A stretch of DNA of 64,000 nt from Ophiura sarsii (Eukaryota > Echinodermata > Ophiuroidea > Amphilepidida > Ophiuridae): the NCBI GenBank assembly GCA_035610835.1, contig CM069455.1:22734264-22798263 (forward strand). The letters are read 5' to 3'. Under the pieces are notes generated by a model. That model made no database searches. It was given only the letters and a program-made list of their open reading frames with translations, and was not told where the DNA came from. This document shows, one piece after another, positions 24,114 to 34,005 of the stretch. Positions within the stretch are counted from its first letter, which is position 1; every line of letters begins with the position of its first letter. Position numbers and translations under genes: made by a program.

Positions 24114-24401
24114 CAGTACAGATCGCATTAGAGTAACCGATATCAACGGAGGTCAACATACTTTCATCGGAATATCAACCCAATTACATCCCGTTGTCAG
24201 TGCATTGACAGTGCGAAATCAGCGCGCTGATTTCGCAAGATCAACGGAGTCCCTACACGACAATTGCGCTGAACAGCACACTATCATCGCGCTGTCAGTG
24301 CATTGTCAATGCGATGTCATTGCGTTGTCAATGGACTATCAACTCAAAGTCAATGGACTATCATCGCAGTTGCGTGGTGCACTCTATTGTGAGCTGTACT
24401 G
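24114..24401. mobile_element. TA-flanked MITE
   Basis: CAGTACAG ... CTGTACTG ends with TA on both sides (24112-24113 and 24402-24403). The inverted match extends inwards (ATCGCATTAGAGT-like on both sides). The interior repeats TCAATGGACTATCA and TGTCAGTGCATTG words. It lies directly before a LINE fragment. A 206-residue frame running across both is an accident of this junction. Confidence 0.7.
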
Positions 24402-24403
24402 TA

Positions 24404-24708
24404 CATTATGGAGGGATGGGCTTTCAAGCGCGGCGTGGAATATCGGTATAAGAGGCTCTTTATGGACATTGATTGATTATCGTATGTATACTAATGTACA
24501 GGCAAAGGTTAAATTTGGTTGTATTGAAACTGAATTATTTAACGTTGAGGAAGGTGTCAAGCAAGGTTGTGTTTCATCTCCGATTCTCTTCTGCATCTAT
24601 ATTAACGAATTCAAAAAATTACTTGAGTCACATAAATTGTGTATACAATTCTGTAATTTCCAAATGAGTAGGTATGTGAGACATGGTGCAAACCAACATC
24701 AATGCTAG
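24404..24708 (+). pseudogene. LINE reverse transcriptase fragment
   Basis: The frame reads WRDGLSSAAWNIGIRGSLW, AKVKFGCIETELFNVEEGVKQGC and SSPILFCIYINEFKKLL. This is the palm segment before the catalytic Asp pair, in the wording of non-LTR retrotransposons (GVKQGC.LSPILF). The catalytic block itself is missing, and both ends are truncated. Confidence 0.75.
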
Positions 24709-24719
24709 GTGTTTTCTTG

Positions 24720-25231
24720 GTCCCCGATTAGAGACGGTGTAAAGTAGGAATTATCGTCTCTATTTAAATTGTGTACTCTCTAAATGTAAAACGAGTGGAA
24801 AGAGTGGAAATTCACTCGAAAAGGAGTGAAGGGAGTGAAACGCAGCCCGTTTTAGAGTGGAAAATTTCCACTCTTAAATGAGTACTCGAGTGTGAAAGTT
24901 AATTTTTAACTCTCAATAGAGTGGACCATTGTCGTATAAAATCCCCTTTCACTCCTTTTAGAGTGTTTTTCCACTGAAAAACGTGTTGTCCTGCGTTTAA
25001 CTCCTTGAAAGAGTAGAAATCGTGTGCTATGCCTGTCTCGCTCACACCTGTAATGACTCGCAGACCTCTTTGACCTCATCAATCACCAACAGCAACTCTA
25101 TCGGCGACTCATGGTTCCGGTTGGATCCAAAACATACCTAAGCATAACCATACCAATAATACAATGCAAACCCATTTACCTCAAAGTAAGAAAAACGCCA
25201 CATCCGAAAACCGCAAAACCCGAGATCCGCT
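24720..25231. repeat. GAGTGGAAA-rich stretch
   Basis: From about 24770 to 25030 the words GAGTGGAAA, CACTCTAAA and GAGTGTTTTTCCACT recur in both orientations, suggesting a decayed MITE with subterminal repeats. No clean termini were found. 25031-25231 is unassigned. Confidence 0.4.
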
Positions 25232-25415
25232 CTAGGTGACGACATTAGTTTATTAACGCCATAACTTCGTGTTGTCGCCATAAGTTTACGTTGACGCGAT
25301 AACTTCGTGTTGTCGCCATAATTTTAAGTTGATGCAATAGTTTTGTGATAATTGACGACATACATTTACGTTGACGCGATAGTTTTGTGTTACTTGACGT
25401 CATAAGTTTAAGTTG
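25232..25415. repeat. Detached piece of the left 122-bp array
   Basis: About one and a half units in the same orientation as the left arm (GTTGACGCGATAACTTCGTG, TTAAGTTGATGCAATAGTTT). Together with the scrap at 23742-23781 it shows that the left array was once continuous up to the central minisatellite, and was later split by insertions. Confidence 0.8.
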
Positions 25416-25429
25416 AGTGGACATTACTT

Positions 25430-26925
25430 TTTTTCTAATTTCGAGTTTCGAATTACTTTTTCGAGTTTCGAGTTTCTTTTTTCAAGTTTAAAGTTACATT
25501 TTTCGAGTTTCGAGTCACTATTTTCGAATTTCGAGGTACTTTTTTCAAGTTTTGAATTACATTATTCGAGTTTCGAGTTACTTTTTTGAGTTTCGAGTTA
25601 CTTTTTCAAGTTTCGAGTTACCCTTTTTCGAGTTTCGAGTTACATTTTTCGAGTTTCGAGTAACTATTTTCGAGTTTCGAGTTACTTTTTTTCGAGTTTC
25701 GATTTATTTCTTCAAGTTTCGAGTTACCTTTTTCGAGTTTCGGTTTACTTTTTCGAGTTTCGAGTTTGTTTTTTCGAGTTTCGTATAACATTTTCGAGTT
25801 ACGAGTTAATATTTTCGAGTTTCGCGATTCGAATCACTTTTAATGAGTTTCGTGTCATTTTTTTAACATTTTTCGAGTTTCGGGTTACTTTATCGAATAG
25901 TTTCGAGCTACTATTTTCAAATTTTGAGTTACTTTTTCAAATTTCGAGTTGCTTTTATAAATTTTCAAGTTACATTTTCGAGTAACTATTTTCAAGTTTC
26001 GAGTTACTTTTTTTCGAGTTTCGATTTATTTCTTCAAGTTTCGAGTTACCTTTTTCGAGTTTCGATTTACTTTTTCGAGTTTCGAGTTTGTTTTTTCGAG
26101 TTTCGTATAACATTTTCGAGTTACGAGTTACTTTTTTCAAGTTTCGAGTTACTTTTATAAATTTTCAAGTTACATTTTTCGAGTTTCAAAAAAGTTTCGA
26201 AAAAGTAACTCGAAACTCTTTTTCGAGTTTCGAGTTACTTTTTTCAAGTTTAAAGTTACATTTTTTGAGTTTCGAGTAACTATTTTCGAGTTTCGAGTTA
26301 CTTTTTTTCGAGTTACTTTTTTTCGAGTTTTGATTTATTTCTTCAAGTTTCGAGTTACCTTTTTCGAATTTCGATTTACGTTTTTTTGGAGTTTCGTATA
26401 ACATTTTCGAGGTACGAGCTAATATTTTCGCATTTCGAGATTCGAATCACTTTTAATGAGTTTCGTGTCACTTTTTTAAATTTTTCGAGTTTCGGGTTAC
26501 TTTTTTCGGGTTTCGAGCTTCTTTATTCGAAACTCGAAAAATGTAACTCGAAACTCGAAACTTGAAAAAAGTAACTCGAAACTCAGACAAAAGTAACTAG
26601 AAACTCGAAAAAAGTAACACGAAAATAATAACTCGAAACTCGAAAATAGTAACTCGAAGCTTGAAAAAAGTAACTCGAAACTCAGACAAAAGTAACTCGA
26701 AACTCGAAACTCGAAAAAAGTAAATCGAAACTCGAAAAAAGTAACTCGAAACTCGAAAAAAATTACTCGAAACTCGAAAATATTAATTCGCAACTCGTAA
26801 AAAAATAATTCGTAACTTGAAAAAGTAACTCAAAACTCGAAAAAAGTAACTTGAAACTTGAAAAGAGTAAATCGAAACTCGGAAAATAGTAAATCAAAAC
26901 TCGAAAATAGTAATTCGAAACTTAA
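25430..26925. repeat. Palindromic ~20-bp minisatellite at the centre of the foldback
   Basis: A unit close to TTTTCGAGTTTCGAGTTACT is repeated on the plus strand from about 25430 to 26520. It then continues as its reverse complement (AAGTAACTCGAAACTCGAAA) to about 26925. The turn lies near 26525 and coincides roughly with the symmetry centre of the outer arms' inner edges. Confidence 0.85.
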
Positions 26926-26930
26926 AAATG

Positions 26931-29160
26931 ACACACAACTTAAAAATTATGTCGTCAAGTAACACAAAACTATCGCGTCAATGTAAACTTATGTCATCAA
27001 TTATCACAAAACTATTGCATCAACATAAAATTATGACGGCAACACAAAGTTATCGCGTCAACTTAAAATTATGTTGTCAAGTAACACAAAACTATCACGT
27101 CAATGTAAACTTATGTCATCAATTATCACAAAACTATTGCATCAACATAAAATTATGACGGCAACACAAAGTTATCGCGTCAACTTAAAATTATGTTGTC
27201 AAGTAACACAAAACTATCACGTCAATGTAATCTTATGTCATCAATTATCACAAAACTATTGCATCAACATAAAATTATGACGGCAACACAAAGTTATCGC
27301 GTCAACTTAAAATTATGTTGTCAAGTAACACAAAACTATCACGTCAACGTAAACTTATGTCGTCAATTATCACAAAACTATTGCATCAACTTAAAATTAT
27401 CGCATCAACTTAAAATTATGTCGTCATGTAACACAAAACTATCGCGTCAATGTAAACCTATGTACTCAAATATCACAAAACTATTGCATCAACATACAAT
27501 TATGACACCAACACAAAGTTATTGCGTCAACATAAAATTATGTCGTCAAGTAACGCAAAACTATCGCGTCAACGTAAACTTATGTCATCAATGATCACAA
27601 AACTATTGCATCAACATAAAATTATGACGGCAACACAAAGTTATCGCGTCAACTTAAAATTATGTTGTCAAGTAACACAAAACTATCACGTCAATGTAAA
27701 CTTATGTCATCAATTATCACAAAACTATTGCATCAACATAAAATTATGACGGCAACACAAAGTTATCGCGTCAACTTAAAATTATGTTGTCAAGTAACAC
27801 AAAACTATCACGTCAACGTAAACTTATGTCGTCAATTATCACAAAACTATTGCATCAACTTAAAATTATCGCATCAACTTAAAATTATGTCGTCATGTAA
27901 CACAAAACTATCGCGTCAATGTAAACTTATGTACTCAAATATCACAAAACTATTGCATCAACATACAATTATGACACCAACACAAAGTTATTGCGTCAAC
28001 ATAAAATTATGTCGTCAAGTAACGCAAAACTATCGCGTCAACGTAAACTTATGTCATCAATGATCACAAAACTATTGCATCAACATAAAATTATGACGGC
28101 AACACAAAGTTATCGCGTCAACTTAAAATTATGTCGTCAAGTAACACAAAACTATCACGTCAATGTAAACATATGTCATCAATTATCACAAAACTATTGC
28201 ATCAACTCTAAATTATGTTGCCAACACGAAGTTATCGCGTCAACTTAAAATTATGTCATCAAGTAACACAAAACTATCGCGTCAACGTAAACTTATGTCG
28301 TCAATTATCACAAAACTATTGCATCAACTTAAAATTATGTTGTCAACACGAAGTTATTGCGTCAACTTAAAATTATGTCTTCAACTAACACAAAACTTTC
28401 ACGTCAATGTAAACTTATGTCGTCAATTATCACAAAACTATTGCATCAACTTAAAATTATGTTGCCAACATGAAGTTATTGCGTCAACTTAAAGTTATGT
28501 CGCCAAGTAACACAAAACTATCGCGTCAACGTAAATGTATGCCGTCAATTATCACAAAACTATTGCATCAACTTAAAATTATGTCGCCAGCACAAAGTTA
28601 TCGCGTCAACTTAAAATTATGTCGTCAATTATTACAAAACTATCCCGTCAACTTACATTTATGTCGTCAAGTAACACAAAACTATCGCGTCAACGTAAAT
28701 AAATGTCGTCTATTATCTTAAAACTATTGCATCAATTTAAAATTATGTCGCCAACACAAAGTTATCGCGTCAACTTAAAGTTATGTCGTCAATTACTACA
28801 AAACTATCCCGTCAACTTACATTTATGTCGTCAAGTAACACAAAATTATCACGTCAACGTAAATAAATGTCGTCTATTATCTTAAAACTATTGCATCAAC
28901 TTGAAATTATGTCGCCAACACGAAGTTATCGCATCAACTTAAAATTATGTCGTCAATTATCACGAAACTATCGCATCAACTTAAACTTTTGTCGTCAACT
29001 ATCACAAAACAATTGCATCAACTTAACATTATGTCGCCAACACGAAATTATCGCGTAAACTTAAAATTATGTTGTCAATTATCGCGTTAATTATCGCATC
29101 AAGTTAAAATTATGTTGTCAATTATCACGAAACTATTTCATCAACTTATCATCTCGTCAA
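26931..29160. repeat. Right arm: inverted array of the 122-bp repeat
   Basis: About 18 units in reverse orientation to the left arm. One unit consists of 42 + 42 + 38 bp subunits, each with the skeleton GTCRTCAA...ACACAAARYTAT...GCGTCAAC..TAAAATTAT. Two blocks of about 470 bp (around 27193-27660 and 27662-28130) are nearly identical, showing recent higher-order duplication. Towards 28500-29160 the units become more diverged and partly irregular. Confidence 0.9.
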
Positions 29161-29195
29161 CTCGTCATGTCCCTTCAGTGCTTCCGTAGTATTGA

Positions 29196-30355
29196 TACTT
29201 GAACGACTTGTACAATGTTTCAAACCATCGCCCTTAATATACTAAGCCATGAACGTTAAATCATCATGGTGAGATACTATTTTGCCAAGTCGACTCCGCA
29301 AAAAGTCGATATCATCATGGCGAAATACATACTATAGGCCGGTTCAAAAAAAGTAAGTCCCCCACCTAAAATTAGATCACGTTTGTTTGCATAACTCCAC
29401 ACACAATAAGTGGTTTTGATAGATTAAAACACTTATGTAAAAGAGAAACACTTGGCTATCCATATTATATAATGTTTCCCCTTTTAAATATCATGTTTAC
29501 TTTTCCTAAAATGTCCCATTTCCCAAAATGAATCGTTGTCAGAAAAAGTGGTAGGCCTACTTTTAAAGATCCCATACAAGTTTGTTTGCATAAACTCGAC
29601 ACAGAATTGAACGTTTTGGGAGATCGAAACACTAATGAAAAGGGAAAACGCTTGGCTACTGACACAAAGTTTCTCCTAAAATGTTTGGGACATATCTTGA
29701 GTTTGTGTCTTCTGGCAAGATATTGCTTTCCTGAAGATGTGTCTAATACGTGTCTCATGAGGTTTTTAGCCGTTTATTTTGTTCTCAGTCATTTGGATTG
29801 GGCATGATGATCAAAATTCTTTAAGAATAATATTATTTACAAAATGCCACATCTAAATTTAACTCATAATCTAGCAAAAGAGAGATAGCTCGAGAGAGAC
29901 GGACATATATAGACTACTTCAAAACACCAAGGACAGGTCTATGACAATAGTATTTTAATTGAATTGACCTATTCGAATAATATGCATTACAAAATATGTT
30001 CCAAAATTAAGAGCGGAAGGCTTTGCAACACCAAGTAAGACTGACAAATAAATATTCCAATATTCTTGTAAAGCAATAGTTTTCGTATATTGTAGGAGAT
30101 TTATGATATTCCTATTGAGTTATCTTATTGTTGAAAATATGCAACTTATTCGATTACAGAATTGAAGCGGTTAAGGCGTATAATCGTAATATCTACCTAA
30201 TGCAGTGAGCTATTGTGCAATTTATTTGAAGGGAATAATAAGTTCTATTGAAGTAAAATTTTATTTTTAAAAATTCTGCCACTTATTAGATTACAGAATA
30301 AGCTTCATACATCATAACATCTCTAATATCTACCTAATGCATGCAGTGAGCTAAA
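29196..30355. other. Unassigned stretch with local duplications
   Basis: No gene is supported. AATATCTACCTAATGCA...GTGAGCTA occurs twice (about 30190 and 30330). A segment at 30226-30302 (AAGGGAATAATAAGTTCTATTGAAGTAAAA...) resembles 35998-36072, which flanks another element, so this sequence is itself repeated. Confidence 0.4.
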
Positions 30356-30781
30356 CGGCCGAGTGCACCAAACTGGCGTAACTTAATCAGTCCAGGCAAA
30401 TGACCAAATCTGGAAATCGGGTTATATTTCCAAATCTGGAAATGCAGTGATAAATTATTTTTGCAGGTAGATATTTTTGCCAAAGTGCTTCAATTTTGTG
30501 GATACTTGATTTTTGCGATTCGAAACCATACAAACATATCATTATAAATATACTGCCATTTTTTAGGTAATTATTTTCGCGAAGCACTAGCAATTTTTGC
30601 GAAATTAAATAGTTCACGAAATTAGCAGTTTTCTGCCCAGGGACTGTTTTTTTATTTAAAAAAAGGCAAACTCATTCTTGGTAAATCATGTTTAAAAGAT
30701 AATTCACAAAATAATCATCGTGGCGATTTAAAAATAAGGGAATTAATTGATTAATTGATTAATTTAATTAAGCATTCATTA

Positions 30782-32531
30782 GGGACCGTTCATAATTTCT
30801 ACCGGAGGCGGGGGGGGGGGGGGGGGGGGCGGCACCAAACAGGGGTGGGTCATAACTTTTTCAAGAAATCAAAAGGGGGGGTTACAACTTTTTTTAGGAA
30901 ATTAAAGGGGGGGTCATAACTTTTTTGTACTAATATTTCAAACCATAATTTTTTAGTACAAATATGGCTATATTTCTCGTGCTATGCGCGCATGTGCCCA
31001 CAAAATAGATTTTTCGGTGTTTAGAGCAGGTTTAAAGCAAAAATAGACCTCAATCATGGGAAATATGGCTATTTTTCTAGGCGCGCATGTGCCCACAGAA
31101 TAGATTTTCGGTGTTTTAGAGCACATTTAAAGCTAAGATAGACCTCAATCAAGGGAAATATTGCTATTTTTCTCGCGCGCATGTACCCACAAAATAGATT
31201 TTCGGTGTTTTAAAGCATGTTTAAAGCCGGAATAGACCTCAATCATGTGAAATATGGCTCTTTTTATGTGCCCACAAAATATATTTTCGGTGTTTTAAAG
31301 CATGTTTAAGGAGAGGAGGGGACTTAAGGAAGTTTTTTTGGAATTTTGTGAGTGCTGTAATTATTGAACTATTAATCAAATGCATATAGAAGTATACACT
31401 TTTGGATGGGATTTGGATCAGAGAATCCATTGTTGGCATCATTTTGGACCAAAAATGTTGTTTTTTGAGAAAATCACAAAAAATGCCAACAATTTACTTG
31501 ATTATTCTAGGGATGATTTTCTCATTTTTTCTGAAGGCGTATTTTTTCAATTTTTTTGGCACTTTCTGGTCAAAATTTCAAAAATACAAGTTTAGGTGAA
31601 AAAATGAGAGAATTGTCCCTAGATTAGTGACATAACATTAGAATCAAGCAATTTTGGGCATTTTTTACTCAAAAATAATTTAGTTAGCTTGTTCCAAAAA
31701 AAATTGGGTAAAAAAAAGTGGATTTTGTGATTTTCTCAAAAATTCAAAATTTTGGGTCAAAATTGACACCAAATTTGGATTCTCTGATCCATTTCCTTTC
31801 CAAAAATGTATACTTTTGTATGCATTTGATTAATATTCAATAATAACAGCACTCACAAAAATCAAAAAATCAAATCAAACATTCCCCTCTTAAAGCCAAA
31901 ATAGACCTCAATCATGCGCATGTGGCCACAAAATAGATTTTTGGTGTTTTAAAGCATGTTTAAATAAAAGTTACCTGCACAACAGCAATATTTCCTTGAA
32001 ATTTTTTCTCCCCCCTTAAAATTGTAAAAATGGCTGCATATCACAATTTTAAATGCACACAGGCAAATGTTTGCATGCACAGAGCCAAAGTTACATACAC
32101 TGTGCCCATGCTGACAACATGCCCACCCCTACACTGTCTGAAATTATACACTTTATACTCCACAAAAATCACAAGTGTATAATAATATAATTGTTGTATA
32201 TATATATATATATAAAAAATAAAATAAATTGGTGTATATTTTTAAGAATAGTATTCTCAAATATACATAATTGAAGGGGTGGGTGCAATAAAGTGCTAAG
32301 TTAAAGTGCTAATTTATTGCAGCCACCCCTTCAATTGTGTATGCTTATTGTATTTGTAAGCCGGGGTGTGTGTGTACAAAAAAGGGGGGGGGGGGTGGTC
32401 ATAACTTTTTTCCACATTCCAGAGGGGGGTCATAACTTTTTAGTATCTTGGGAAGGGGGGGGTCATGTGTTTTTTGGTTGTTGCTTTCTTCCAGCTACCG
32501 GTCCCCTCCGGTAGAAATAATGAACGGTCCC
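30782..32531. mobile_element. Third-level element, PIF/Harbinger-like ends
   Basis: GGGACCGTTCATAATTTCTA at the left and its complement at 32531 (ending GAACGGTCCC), both continuing into CCGGAGG, are bordered by TTA (30779-30781 and 32532-32534), which matches the TWA target of PIF/Harbinger. G runs lie inside both ends. The left half has three to four ~100-bp direct repeats (AGACCTCAATCATG...GGTGTTTTAAAGCATGTTTAAAG). No transposase is present. Confidence 0.75.
31310..31889. mobile_element. Innermost element, TTAA-flanked
   Basis: TTAA lies on both sides (31306-31309 and 31890-31893). The two arms share GTGAGTGCTGTWATTATTGA, ATTAATCAAATGCATA and AAGTATAC in inverted order over about 90 bp. 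The neighbouring direct repeats of the host element contain the uninterrupted site (CATGTTTAAAGCC), which proves the insertion point. Related but damaged copies lie at 44061-44430 and 55616-56014. Confidence 0.85.
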
Positions 32532-33254
32532 TTAGTGGATAAATTGTCGTTGGGTAATTATTTTTGCTATTTTATTAATTTGTAGCTATGTATAATTCAT
32601 TTTTAAACAAAAAAGTACACATTATTGCTGAAATCTATGTAATAATCAAGTTTGCAGTTTTGAATCAGACCATCATTTGCAAAGCAATGATTTCCAGATA
32701 AAGCACATTTCCAGATTTGGTCATTTGCCTGGACTGTTATTAGGGAGGTAAGCTACCTCCCTAGTAGTTATGCCCTAACTGTAGCATAACTTACTAACGA
32801 TGTAATTCTGAGAGCAAAACTGGCGAATAACACCAGAATAGTAACTAGCGAGGTAGATATCCACATTAATCATCATCGTCCCCTTACAAAATTAATTGTC
32901 ACATAGGCCAAGTGTTCACCTATACTTTACGGTAAAATTCTGACGTGAATGGTCTTTCGTAATATTCAAAATGTGTCGTCACTCGCTAGGTCATAGGTGA
33001 GTGTAAATAATAAATCACCGTTGAATCGGCCTGCGGTCTGGACAAAATGACGCAATTTTTGTAGCCAAAAATTAAGAAGTTGTTTACCGCTTTTTTAAAA
33101 ATAAGGACTATCATGACATTACAAACATATTTTGGGCGAGTGACACATACAAATGTTGCACTAAGAGGTACAATTTTCATGATAAAAATCTGTTTTGTGT
33201 AATTGAATAGTTCAATGGTTTATTAATAACATGATGCCACTTCTATCGTCCAAT

Positions 33255-33325
33255 CTCTGTGGCGTGCTACTGTGATCCTGTCTTTTAAACGGAAAACACG
33301 GGTTCGATTCCCGAAATTCCCTTAT
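33255..33325 (+). repeat. tRNA-like SINE head
   Basis: TGGCGTGCTACTGTG (A-box-like) is followed by CACGGGTTCGATTCCCG, a B box with a four- to five-pair T arm, and then by a run of T. There is no recognisable acceptor stem. TGGTGACTT follows the T run, as at the other two B-box sites of this type. Confidence 0.5.
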
Positions 33326-34005
33326 GTTTTTTTTTAAACATGATGGTGACTTAATGAAATATTTCAATATAATGGCCCAGGTATTGGAATACTTTTAGTA
33401 TTTATTTTTTATTAATCAATCAATTGATTTATTAAATGTGTATGTATTATTATTTTGTATTCATCTTTTTTATTTACTTTTAATGTACTTATTAATTAAT
33501 TTATAATATTTAATTATTCATTCTTTCATTTATATAACTAGGCATATGTGTTTATTCATTTATTTATTTATGTATTCGTTTGATTGATTGGTTGGTTGAC
33601 TGATTGTTTGACATTGTTTGTACAATTTTGTATGCATCATTGTGGATAGATTTAAAATATTTTATAATAAACTGGTCATAAATGTATCATTGTGTATATA
33701 ATTCATAAATTGATAATGAAATGTATGATAGAAATCTCCCATTTATCATCATATCTATGTAATCGTCCATCGGGCAAATCAGATATTATTATTTAGTTAC
33801 AGCATAAACTGTTATGCTTCAACTTACTCTTGGGTCCCGTCAGGTATAATATTTAGCGTAAATTACTCGCAAGTTACTAGCCTAGTAGCTTTTACCCCGG
33901 TTTGGTGCTCTCAAAATGTTGGGTTGCGCCTCAGTTCCTAGCGAGGTAGCGCTATTCGTCAGCTATTGGTGCACTCGGCCGAATTGAGCATGTGTGATTT
34001 TTGTA

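Larger units (their letters stand above)
20226..29189. mobile_element. Giant foldback transposon (FB/TU/Galileo-like architecture)
   Basis: The left terminus TACGGAAGCACTGAAGGGAC is mirrored at 29189, and the match continues through the GAGTTGACGAGATGATAAGTTGATG-type sequence. GTATTG borders both ends (20220-20225 and 29190-29195; 7 bp if the preceding A is counted). Each terminus leads into an array of the same 122-bp repeat, in opposite orientations. The centre holds LINE debris, MITEs and a palindromic minisatellite. Terminal repeats made of tandem units are the hallmark of Drosophila FB, sea-urchin TU and Galileo elements. No transposase was found inside, so it appears non-autonomous. Confidence 0.8.
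30388..32736. mobile_element. Second-level element, CAGTCCAGGCAAATGACC ends
   Basis: CAGTCCAGGCAAATGACCAA at the left is mirrored at 32736 over about 30 bp (continuing ATCTGGAAAT). Next to both ends, CAGTGATAAATT- and CAATGATTTCC-like words are also related. The 5-bp flanks TTAAT and TTATT are similar but not identical. The whole third-level element sits inside. Confidence 0.65.
30356..33981. mobile_element. Outermost of four nested elements
   Basis: CGGCCGAGTGCACCAA at 30356 and its perfect reverse complement ending at 33981 bound a 3.6-kb stretch. Further inside, CTGGCG and AGCGAGGTAG words recur on both sides. It contains the element 30388-32736 close to its left end and AT-rich DNA on the right. 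No clear target duplication and no coding frame are seen, so this outer pair is the least certain level. Confidence 0.5.

Noticed and set aside
24088..24708. A 206-residue protein
   Set aside because: The frame fuses a non-coding TA-flanked MITE (24114-24401) with a LINE fragment; only the second half has protein features.
25552..26793. Repetitive FEFRVTFF-type proteins on both strands
   Set aside because: These come from the TTTTCGAGTTTCGAGTTACT minisatellite read in either direction; there is no start context, signal or domain.
20350..29058. Many 60-130-residue open frames with KLLHQHKIM / NYHVNVNLC repeats
   Set aside because: They are translations of the 122-bp satellite, whose subunit lengths keep frames open for short stretches. 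The same DNA gives frames in opposite orientation in the two arms, and the unit length is not a multiple of three.
20250..29160. CRISPR-like regular repeats
   Set aside because: The units are contiguous tandem repeats without unique spacers, and the region is eukaryotic.
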